Assembly: GCA_018857735.1 (NCBI GenBank)
Contig: JABMCL010003715.1
Location: 87,501 to 151,500, forward strand
Direction of reading: 5' to 3'
Source of the DNA: Alviniconcha marisindica
Taxonomy: Eukaryota > Mollusca > Gastropoda > Provannidae
Length of the DNA: 64,000 bases
Shown: piece by piece, positions 37,835 to 49,600 of the stretch
Position numbering within the stretch: the stretch's first letter is position 1
How the letters are laid out: each line of letters opens with the position of its first letter
Notes under the pieces: model-generated
Database searches by the model: none
The model's input: the letters and a program-made list of their open reading frames with translations, nothing else
What the model was told of the DNA's origin: nothing
Made by a program: the position numbers and the translations under genes

Positions 37835-37840
37835 TTTATT
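37835..37840 (-). promoter_or_regulatory. Candidate corepressor poly(A) signal
   Basis: TTTATT on the plus strand is AATAAA on the minus strand, followed on that strand by GT-rich sequence (gacagtgtgagactgagtgt). Another AATAAA lies nearer the stop, around 40000. The A-rich plus strand from 37.8 to 40.4 kb suggests the 3' UTR reaches the distal site. Confidence 0.45.
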
Positions 37841-40414
37841 ATTGTACACCAATCAATGGAAATAACGTGAAAATTATCAAGGAAATTAACTATGACAAAA
37901 AGATATTCATAAAGCATGATTTGTAATCAGCCTGCATTGTTACACCCTTAAATGACCCCAAATGAGTAGCCCATGCCGAAGAAATCTGACAACCCCTGCT
38001 GGAAATCCAGCCTTTGTCCTTCAACATCAGTGATCAAGTTCCTTGATCAAAGGAGTGTCTAAACCATTGACCGTGACACTCACAAACAAAATCAAAAACC
38101 CACCTCCCTCTGAAGCAGTCAAAAACTACTTTCATTTCTGACCAGTCCCCACCTAGAATTCGACTGTATTGTCTACATCAGTATTGTAGTCGAAGGAAAA
38201 TAAAGCAACACACAGTAACCAATACAAATTACATCATCAAAAAAAGAACAACAAACCCCATAGTCTTGAGAACTGAAAGAAGTATCGTACCGAAGAGGTG
38301 GTGTCAACAGGTCCAAGACTTTGTGTCACACACAAAGCTGAAGCCCCAAAATGATTTTTTTGGGTTTAAATGACTCATGATCTAAACAGGTGCTGAACGA
38401 ACAAACGCAAAAAACAACAAACAAAAGAAAAAGAAAAACGTTTGGAGGGGTGGAGAGAGACTTGCAAACAACACAAATATGGAAAATGCATTGAATTTCG
38501 CTGCCGTCTGAATCACCACCAACATATGTTAGGGGGAGGGGGTATTTGGAACTAATGAAGGAAAAGGAAATGAAAACTAGTTTGGCATGCATATTTAAAC
38601 TTCAGTCTGTATACACAATCAAGCTTCAGTTTAATGCAAAACAAAAAGCCAAAACACCCCACTGAAGGTAAAACAGGAAATGTTACACAGCAACATGAAA
38701 ATAGTCTTGACATTCAAATTTAAATCTCAGACAGAATCCCAGCCTGAACACAGTACAATACACAACAACTGAATGATGCACTACAAACTCCACTGGTTAG
38801 GTTTACATTACCAATAACCAAAATACAACAGAAACCCACCAACAACAGTACACCTGCACACTGAACACTTGAACAAACATAAGCATAATGATAAAAAAAA
38901 TGAAAAATCTGGACAATATATCCATTTTGACACAACGTCTATGATGACAATAACATTTCTTTTTCTTAATTAATGATGTTCATATATATATATGTAAACA
39001 TGAAAACAAGCGATTATTAAAATGTTGATACATGTATTATATATATATAATGCAAGCACAATTGCTTTTTTCTTTTTATCATCATCCATTTTCCGGTAAT
39101 ATTGCTTTCATTTAATGAACAGGTAATAAAAATTAGACAAAAGTGAGAATTCTCCCACAAGGGCTGGCATACAAAAAAAAAAAAAAAAAAAATCCCAAAC
39201 AAATCAAGGTAAGAACCAGCAGTAATTAAAGTCTAGATAAATTTCTCTCTGTAGACATCCTAACAATGCACCATCACTACATTCAGAACATACACTGACA
39301 CGGAAAGCTGTCTCCCCCACCCCCCGCCTTCAGGAAAGGACCGGTAGTGGTACCTCATGCCATCAAAAGTGCAATGGCTACCAACAAATGCAATGCAGAG
39401 CCATGAAATATTCGCAGCATCTTCTACCCAAGTAACCCAACCATCCTCCTCCTGAGTGGATGACGCCAACAGCCGTAGGCCACCAGACAGCTGAAGCTCA
39501 GCATGAGCAGCATGCAGCAAAGCCCTTGCAGATATGCAACCACTTTGTTAATGGCAGGCGTAATCAAGACGGCATCAAAATTCATGCCCCAGGTTTTTTC
39601 AGAGTTGCTCTCCACTAAGTGCCCCTTCCCTAGGGACTTATCTCACAAACTAGCAGAAGACAGACTCATTTTTTTCAAGAAGTTTTTACCCCTACCCCCT
39701 TTTTTTTCTTTGACAACATGTTGAGATAACCGACACCCTCACAGAGGCAAGGGGGATGGAATCCACACGGCAGAATTCTGCGGCAGTTCTACCAAAATTG
39801 GTGTGAACGAGTCTACTTCCAATCCACCTGCTGCCAGCAACCCAAAGTACATCTCGTTTGCCACAATCTCTACCTTTTTAAAAGAGACTGATCACTTCAT
39901 CTGGAGAAATGGTATGCCAAAATATTTTCTTTTCTGATTAATCTTGCCTTGTTGCCTTGTAATTCAATTGTGAAAAAGAAAAAAAGATTACAGCTAATTT
40001 TATTTCCCCTTTTCTGAGCTCCCTGAATTTGCTGCTGTCTGTCATGCTGTTAGTCATCGTCAAACACTGGGACATTCACTCCCCAGTGTCTGAGAGTGCC
40101 GGGGATGAACTACAAACTTCCAGGGCCAGAGACAGTGAAATGCTTTGTGAGCGTTCACTTCAGGTGACATAAAGCTGGGCTGATGGGAAATGCATGGCTC
40201 TCTCTCAAGCTATGCCCGACGCCTTCGCACCACTGCCGAGCCAAACAGGCAGCCAACAAGGGACAAACACAAACAACTCCATGGTCCACCTGCAGTTTTC
40301 TGACACTGACAATAACTGCAATGCACTGCAAAGGCTGTTCTGCTGCAAGGGGTCCTTTCACAGAAAGCATTTACAGCAGTGGCAAGCAGTCAGCACCTCC
40401 TTCGTGCGTCACTC
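37841..40414 (-). other. Probable corepressor 3' UTR
   Basis: No ORF with recognisable sense on either strand. A-rich on the plus strand, that is T-rich in the sense of the corepressor. Contains short AT repeats at 38983-38992 and 39039-39048. Confidence 0.45.
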
Positions 40415-42111
40415 TCAGTTGTCGTCGTCATCCGACAGCGTTTCGTACTGGGAGGACAGCAGGGGCGCAGGCTCCTGGTCGCGAGAACACACCGCCTGCA
40501 GCTCGGGGTCGCGCATCATGGACGACACGACCGGCTGGCCCGATCCGGTGCTGGAGGAGTATGGGGGGTAGCTGCCCATGCCCATGGATGATGTGGCCCC
40601 GCCGGACCCGGAACCCATAGGACTGCGCTCTGAGCTCGAGCTGTCCGCCCCGCTGAAACCGGTCGTTCCCTCGGTGGAGGAGGCACGGGCCCGAGGGCTG
40701 CGGGTGTGCTGGCTGTAGCCCAGGCCTTCCGTGCTTCGGCCCTGGGTGGACTCGCTGGCTTCGTAGCCTTCCGCCGACTCATCTGGAGCGCACCTGGGCG
40801 ACATCCGCTTGCTGGGCTTGCGCTCCACAGCCGTGGAGCTGTCGATGGTGGACGAGTCGTCAGAGCCGGAGCAGCTGCCTGGCTTGTCCCTGTGGGTGGA
40901 GTCCACCACCGACCCAGACGTAACGTCAGTGCTGTCCCGCCGCCCACCGTAGTGCCCTCTGGCATCATGGTGGTGGTGGTGGGCGGAGGTGGAGGTGTAG
41001 CTCTCATAGCCCTGGGCCTCGTTGCCGTCTTTGCTGCCCTGCTCGCCACTGCTGCTCCGTCTCTCGTCCACAGTGCTGCCCACGCCGGAGGTGTCGGCCG
41101 AGGAAGGAGCCTTGGAGCTGTCAGTGCTGTCGACGTGACCCTTCCGTGGGCTGCGGCCTGGAATCCCCAACGCCATGTAGCTGCTCGGGGTGCGGCCGCT
41201 GGCATCCTCGTCGGGGCTGTCGGGGAAATCGTACAGGTCCGACTGAGCTAGCTTCTTCTCCTTCCCGCTGGACCCTGCAGAGGACGCAGCAGCACCACCT
41301 CCTCCGCCACCACCGCCGCTACCGCTGGCAGAAGTTGCTGTGGAAGTGGGTTTGCTTCCGGGGGCACCACGGCTAGCTTCTGCTGGGCTTGCAGCCTTTC
41401 CACTAGTGGAGGGCAGGTTGGCACTGCGTGGGTGGTCGCGACTGGAGCTGGCCGGGTACGTGGTAAACTTCTCCCCAGATCCAAGGGCTGGGGCTGGGGG
41501 GTCATCGCCGCGGAAACGAGGCCGGTGCATGATGCGTTTCTTGGCCAGGGGGGCAGGCTGCGAGGAGGAGCCCACGGACGGGGACAAGGCTCGGCTGGTG
41601 GCCGAGGAAGACATGGGCGACGAGGTCTCGGCCGAGGAGGTGGTCACCCCACCACCCCTCCCCAGCAAGGTGCTGGCATCAGGGGAGGGCTGGGCCTGGT
41701 GCTGCGGCTGGGGATAATCCAGACGCGCTCCTCCTCCTCCTTCAGCATCCCCTGCCCCACTTGCAGGCTGGCTGGACTCAGCAACGTCGGACGAAGCTGC
41801 CGTGGAGCTCACCGCCCCTTCGTGGCTGGAACTCTGCATCTCGTTGGAGGCCCGCGAAGACGGCCTGCTCCCAAACCCCTGACCCCCTGACATCTGCCCT
41901 GGGACCTGCAGCCTCGACCCTGAGGACGACTGAGCGGGGTAGGCGCAGTCATCCCCCCTTGCCGAGTGCTGGCGCGCTTCCTTCTCCTCTTGGCGGATGG
42001 TCATCTCGATCTTGGCGTTCATAAAGTCGGAGAGGGTGTGCTCGGTCTTGACTGTTGCTGGCCGTGCCTTGCCGAGCGCGGAGCCACCACTGCTGTCCAC
42101 GGGCTGAGAAC
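40415..42111 (-). CDS. NCOR: Corepressor last coding exon (C-terminus)
   Basis: 564 codons after the split Gly. Notable parts: HTLSDFMNAKIEMTIRQEEK near the start (42008-42034 encodes LSDFMNAKI, in the place of the vertebrate LEDIIRKAL motif), a long Ser-rich acidic region, LYDFPDSPDED, and the C-terminal EPAPLLSSQYETLSDDDDN before TGA. The size of this exon is unusual for the gene, whose other exons are mostly 160-470 bp. Confidence 0.95.
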
Positions 42112-45100
42112 CTGGGACACAACAGACAAGGCAGACGGGCGGTGAAAGAGGATTGGTGCTCCGGCACTGGCGTCCACTTTGTGTGCCTGCGACAAGCAGA
42201 CGGGTGCAGTTTTCATACTCTCGTTTACATCCAGTGCTTTTGACTGGCACCTTTACACCACTGCTGTATGTTCCTGAGCAGTCTTATCTATAAATGTTTA
42301 CTTTCCACTGCTGTTAAATATTCCTTGAGCTACTTACTTTGCACTGCTGTGACATGTACCCTGAGCTGTTTACAGCTATTTACCGAGAAACGCATCACCA
42401 AAACATTTAACTTCAGTACCAAAGGGACAAAACAATATTTGAATAATGTATCAGATGCAAAGGCTCTGTGATACAATTCACTGAACACAGGCAAATACAG
42501 TCTACTGACTTTGTGCTTGTACACACACAATACTTGAAATATTACAAACTGATGCATAAGATTTAAAATATAGACTTGGAAAAAAAAAAAAAAAAAAAAA
42601 AACATAACAACATCATTGCTCTGTTGCATCAATTTCAAGCCAGTGAATAATAACTGTACTGAGACTCTTTCTCGTTCATCTCTCATTTTGTTAAAATTTG
42701 TTTTAAAAAAACAACTGGCAAAGCAAAAACAATGTTAAGAAAGCAGCTAAGCATACCAACAACTTGGCTCTTGCAACACATGTCCCCGTTTACTGGGCAC
42801 GCTAACCCTTTCACTGACAACACCATTGTCAAAGCCGACACCAGCAAGGTCTGTGGGATACGCTGCAGCTTACAGATTATCCCACCACAGGAAATCCACT
42901 TTACTCCTTTCAGTTCTTTTCTACAGGGGCAATTGTAGCCCAGCTTGAAAATTTACAGCAATTAATTTTCGGCTAGCAGGGGTGACCACACATCACTCTC
43001 TCTCGCGCTGGTGGTGCAACTTTTGGCGGTGAAAGGGTTAGAATAACAGACAGCATTGTTGCGACTCAGAAACAAAGAAGTAAGATCTGGGTGAACCTCT
43101 GAAATTGGACCGGTTACACGTCTGTGAGCGAGCGGTCAATTACGTAGTGTTTGAACACCAAAAAAACCCAACAAAAACCTGAAACGGTGAGAAAAACGGA
43201 CTTTACAGTATGGACAAAAAAAACTAAAAAAGTGGGATTTTTCTTTCTCCAAAAAATGTTCATTAAAAACTGCACGAAACAAGTTAGTAGATCTTTCTTT
43301 TTTGAATTTTTGTCACTGCTGTAGGATATTAGTTGCAAAACCGTTGTCGCCATCATCCTTCGCTTCACAGATAACGCTCATGCATAACATAAAGCACAAC
43401 ACAAATAACTTGCAAAAATAAAACCGAAACGAACAGAAAAATGCACTGCGCGACAGAACCTCTCTTCGAAGTCATTCTGACTCGGATCGACTGATAGAAC
43501 TGATCACAAATCAACAGTACATTTACCACGGCAACGGAAGAACAAACACAGAAGCAACAACACAGATAACAAGAACAAAACAGCCCTCTCTCTATGCAGA
43601 CGTTTTTCAAGGCCAGATCTCATTTGTTTCAAACACACAAGAAAACACACAAACAAAAATCAAGACGCAAAGGGCAGGAGAGGTGTGGGGCGGGGGGCGG
43701 GGGGTGGGGGTGGGGGGGATTTTTTAAAAAACAGACCAAACCGGAGATCAACATAAAAAAATAGATCAAAAAGGGAAATAATAATAATAATAATACACAC
43801 GGTTGATATGGAACTGTCACCCAGATCCTACCTCAAAAAGACTGAGTTTTCTGTTGATGATGATGATGGGAAGAGAGTCTGTGATAGTCTGGAAGGTGGC
43901 GCAAAGAATTACCTCCGATCTCCCCCCCACCAGCGTTCACACCCCCACCGCTAGGCGCGGGGGCCGCCAGAGGCGACCTGGAGCGAAGGTGCTCGGGCGT
44001 GACGCGTCCCGCCATGCCGGACCGATCGACAGGAAGCTTAAGGGAGTCGATCTCCATGGGGGGGTGGGAGGTCACCTGGGCGTGGGGGTGGGGGAGGGGG
44101 TGGCCAGACGGATGCATGGCTTGGGGCCCCGGAGCACCTCCGTAGCTCTGAGAGGGGGCCGAGCTATGAGGGGGCATCTGCGGTTGTTGCTGCTGTTGCT
44201 GTTGTTGCGGTGCTGGTGGTGGTGGTTGCTGCTGCTGCGACTGCTGCTGTTGCTGCTGCTGGCTGGCCAGGCGCTCCGCTTCCTGGAGGATAGAGATATA
44301 AAAAGAGAGTTGTTGGAAAACTTCCTCTCTGGGGGCGGGGGTCAAATGCGCCTCAACAGTCCAGAAACCACTGTAACCGTCAACGACTCCAACCAACCAA
44401 CCCCCCCCACCCCTTGCAAAGCCTAAGTCAACAACAGTCTGTCAACACCGCACTCACTAGCGTCACCAACCCTGACCAGCGCCAGCTAACTCACATTCAA
44501 GACTTGCTGGTGGTGCACAGCGCGCTTCCGCCAGTTCTGCGGCATGTCGTGATGGGCTGGAGGCTGAGCCCCTGCCGCTGTCGACACCTGCTGCTGAGAC
44601 GCCTGCTGCCCAGAGCCGTGACTGGTGCCGCTGAAGCTTCGCGGCCGCTGCAGGTCGGACGAGGAGCCCACCACGGAGTCCCAGGCGGAGGAGCGGGTCC
44701 CCGGCTGGGTGGCGCTGGACTGGCTGGGGGCCTCAGTGGATATGTGGGGCTTGGAGTGTGTAGGGACTCCTGCAGCATGGGGTTAAAGAAAAAGCTGTGA
44801 AAAAGATCGGCCTCACCACTCCTTATCAGGCGAGAATCAAAAGTGTGTGTGTGTGTGTGTGGGGTTGGGAGGAGGGGCAACGCTTTGTATGCTGATCTTG
44901 TATACCATGGATGCAGAAGCTGCAGTCCCCTCTGCTGATAATCCAGAGACATCTAAAGTAGTCTTGCCTGCTTAGCCTGCTGTCAGCAACTTTGTCTAAT
45001 CTGTTTCCTATGATCTCTTTCATACAACTGCACAAATCCCCCCCCCCCCCCCCCAGGGGGAGAGGGTGTAGGGATGGGAGGGAGACAAGACAGGGTCACT

Positions 45101-46383
45101 AACTGGGGTGGGGAGAGGGTGTAGGGATGGGAGGGAGACAGGACAGGGTCACTAACTGGGGTGGGGAGAGGGTGTAGGGATGGGAGGGAGACAGGACAGG
45201 GTCACTAACTGGGGTGGGGAGAGGGTGTAGGGATGGGAGGGAGACAGGACAGGGTCACTAACTGGGGTGGGGAGAGGGTGTAGGGATGGGAGGGAGACAG
45301 GACAGGGTCACTAACTGGGGTGGGGAGAGGGTGTAGGGATGGGAGGGAGACAAGACAGGGTCACTAACTAGGGCGCGGGAGGGTGTAGGGATGGGAGGGA
45401 GACAGGACAGGGTCACTAACTGGGGTGGGGAGAGGGTGTAGGATGGGAGGGAGACAGGACAGGGTCACTAACTGGGGTGGGGAGAGGGTGTAGGGATGGG
45501 AGGGAGACAGGACAGGGTCACTAACTGGGGTGGGGAGAGGGTGTAGGGATGGGAGGGAGACAGGACAGGGTCACTAACTGGGGTGGGGAGAGGGTGTAGG
45601 GATGGGAGGGAGACAGGACAGGGTCACTAACTGGGGTGGGGAGAGGGTGTAGGGATGGGAGGGAGACAAGACAGGGTCACTAACTAGGGCGCGGAGAGGG
45701 TGTAGGGATGGGAGGGAGACAGGACAGGGTCACTAACTGGGGTGGGGAGAGGGTGTAGGGATGGGAGGGAGACAGGACAGGGTTACTAACTGGGGTGGGG
45801 AGAGGGTGTAGGGGTGGGAGGGAGACAGGACAGGGTCACTAACTGGGGTGGGGAGAGGGTGTAGGGATGGGAGGGAGACAGGACAGGGTCACTAACTGGG
45901 GTGGGGAGAGGGTGTAGGGATGGGAGGGAGACAAGACAGGGTCACTAACTAGGGCGCGGAGAGGGTGTAGGGATGGGAGGGAGACAAGACAGGGTCACTA
46001 ACTAGGGCGCGGAGAGGGTGTAGGGATGGGAGGGAGACAGGACAGGGTCACTAACTGGGGTGGTGGTGGTTGAGGGGGGGGGGTGGAGGAGTCTGACCTG
46101 GACCAGGCATGCTGGTGCTGTTGATCTGACTGAGCAGGCTGGCTTTCCCTGGCACCTCCCCTTCCTTGATGGTGGAGGCGGTGGTGGTGGTGGTGGTGGT
46201 GCGGTTGTTGTAGTCGTTGATGATGATGGCATCAATGTGGTCACCTAGGGTGATCATCTTTGTGGACTTCTCACCACCTCCACTGTGAAAACATAGCACA
46301 CACGTAGGGAAAGGCATATAAGATGTGTGTGTGTGTGTAAAAGATAGAGGTTAGGGCAGGGGGAGACAGTCACAGAGATAATG

Positions 46384-46428
<45 letters not shown>

Positions 46429-46590
46429 AGAGCAGAGCAGAGCAGAGGGGAGAGATTGATTGATTGATTGAACTTTATTTCTCAACGGTGAAGATATTAG
46501 CACAAAGGCTGACTCACATATCTGCCGTTGCAGAGAGAGAAAGGGAAAAAGAAACTGGCAAGAGACAGAGCAACACCACACACTCACTCA

Positions 46591-46632
<42 letters not shown>

Positions 46633-49600
46633 ACACACACACACGCACAGCATTTACTTTTCAGTGCTACTGTTGCTGCTGCTTCCGCAGCCATCGCTGG
46701 CAGACACCGGAACGGGGGCACTGGAGGAGGAGGCAGAGTGGGGAGTGTCATGCGACCCTCTAGCCACACCCACTGGCCCTCCCCCTGTGCCCGTGGGCAG
46801 GGTGGAGGAGGGGGCCGGGTCGGATTCCCCACCCCCTCGACCGAAGTACTTCCACGCCGGCTTGTACTTGCTGGGCGTGCTGGAGCGCGAGTCTGTGTGC
46901 GAATGGGATGGCGAGGGAGACTCTGTGGGGTGAAAGAGAATCAAAATGCCGTCACAGCAAACAAATTTCCCTGTCTAAATGCTGTCCACACACACGCAGC
47001 AGCATTTTCTTCACTACTGGAGAGAAATAACATAGTAAGAGCGGCAGCAAGCTCTCTGAGAAATCAAAGAGAGCACTTCCCCCATCTGACTGTAGGTGTA
47101 GCATTTTTTTTCCTATAAGGATCAGGACATAGAACAGGAAGCTTAGAGACTTCAACTGCGGGAAGATTTCCGTCACTGCATGTGCAGTTTACAGGCCTCG
47201 GTTAACAAATCTCAGCAAGCAACTACACAGAGCATAATGTTTTTTTTCTCTCTTCTGATGGCAACCCCCTCCCCCCACTGCCTCAAGAGCAGATGACCCA
47301 CAGCAACTTTCACTTCACAGAGCGCCAGGACGACAACAGCAACCAACCAACCAACCTGGCGGGCGGGTGGGAGTCTTGTTGGGATCCATGGCCGCTCGAG
47401 GAGATGGTGACGAGCTTCCCACCGACCTGGCTCCACCGCCGCTCATGCCTCCGCCCCCACCTCCACTCCCAGACCCCGCCATGCCTCGCTCACCACCACC
47501 GCCAGAGCCTCGATCCCCACCGGTCATGGTGGAGGTGGCCCCGCTGCCGTTGGGCCCGTTCTCCGGTGGCGTGTTGTTGATGGAGTGGATGATGATGGCG
47601 TCAATGAGGGTGGCGGCGGTGAGGGAGCGGCCGCTGGGCGACTGGCTGGAGGTGCTGGTGGCCTGGGACTGGGGCTGGGTGTGGTCCTTCTGGAAGGCCG
47701 CCAGGATGACCGCCGAGCCGTGGTCCTCCGCCAGCTTGCGCATGTAGTTGCGGTCCGTCATCTGACGGGTGTCGGAGGAAGAGGGCTGGTCTCCCCCACC
47801 ACTGCTGCCGCCGCCGCTGCGACCTGACCCGCCATCAAACGTTCACATTAGTCGTGGGAAACGTTTACAGCACTAGTCATGGGAAACGTTCACAACATTA
47901 GTCATGGGAAACGTTCATTAGTCATGGGAAACACTGACAGCATTAGTCAAGGGAAACATTCACAACATCAGTCATGGGAAACGTTCACAACATTCGTCAT
48001 GGGAGACATTCACAACACTGGTCATGGGAAATGTTCAGAACACTAGTCATGGGAAACATTCACAACATTAATCCTTGGGAACATTCACAACATTAGTCAA
48101 GGGAAACATTCACAACAATGAACACTAGTCATGGGAAACATTCACAACATTGGTCATGGGAAACATGCGCATTAGTCATGGGAAAGCATTCACAACATTA
48201 GTCCCGGGGAACATTAGTCCTGGGGAACATTAGTCCTGGGAAACATTCACAACATTAGTCATGGGAAACATTCACAACATTAGTCATGGGAAACATTCAC
48301 AACAATGAACAGTAGTCATGGGAAACATTCACAACATTAGTCATGGGAAACATTCACAACATTAGTCATGGGAAAGCGCTGAGATGGGAGAGAGGTGGGT
48401 GATGCCCTGATTAGGAAAAGAGAGACAAAGGCTATTTCAGGCAAAAAGCCTTGGTCAGCGTGGACGAACTGACATATGTTTCATCCTCGTGGATCAGATA
48501 TTTTAGTCACAGGAAAACACTGTGACAGGGAGAGGTGGGTGATGCCCTGATTAGGCAAAGAAAGACAAGGCTATTTTGGGCGAAACCCACGGTCAGCACG
48601 GGGATTTGATATGTTTCACCCTCTTTTCTTTTCTTTTTGTTGTTGTTTCAAGTTTGACCTGCCTGACATGACCACCAAATATTTGCAGCATTAGTCACAG
48701 GGAAGTAAGTACCATGACAGGAAAGGCTGGTGAAGCGGTAACTATGAAATACTAAAAGACAAGAATATTTGGGTTGAAACTCTTGGTCAGCAGAGACTAA
48801 AAGTCTCACATAGGTTTCATCCTTGAGAATCAGATATTCCCTCTCTTTTTCTTCTTCATCCCTTCTTTTTTTCTTTTCTTTTTTACGCAAATTTTATTGT
48901 GCACAAGCAGACCACAAACATTTCAAAGAGGAGAGGCAGGTGTAACTCTGGGCAGGAAAAGAAAGAGAAGACTATCAGAGGTAAGACCTCTGGTTGGCAG
49001 AAGGGAAAAATCTGAAATATGGCTCACCTCTGGAGTCCCACTACCCCTACCCAAACACACACACTCCCCCTACCCAAACACACACACTCCCACTACCCCT
49101 ACCCAAACACACACACTCCCCCTACCCCTACCCAAACACACACACTCCCCCTACCCCTACCCAAACACACACCCACGTACTTGTTGTGCGAAAGAAAAAG
49201 AAAAGAAAAAAATGACAACAACAAAGAGTCCAAGTAAAACACTTGACAACAAAGAGTAACCAAGGTAAACACAAACACTACACAATCTACACCCATCCCC
49301 CTTCTCTTCCCCCACCCATCCCCCCTGTCCATAATCTTGTCAATACTCAGTACTGACCAGTGTCCCGACTGTCTCCCATGTAGGATGAAGAAGCGCCGGC
49401 CGATGACCCTGGAGGATGCTCTGCACGACTGTCAGGTCGTCCTGACATGTAACCACCACCACCACCGCCGCCACCACCGCCCGACTCAGATGTAGGAGGA
49501 GGGCGTCTGGTCTCTGGCTCCCCACGCAGGTCAACAACTTCGTGGTGCTGTGGTAACGCAAGGTGGCCATCAGAAGTGACTGGCGTTCACAGCTCAGACA

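Noticed and set aside
40516..41251. Long ORFs in other frames over the last corepressor exon (for example 40516-41205 minus, 40706-41251 plus)
   Set aside because: GC-rich shadows of the 564-codon reading frame, which alone matches the family.
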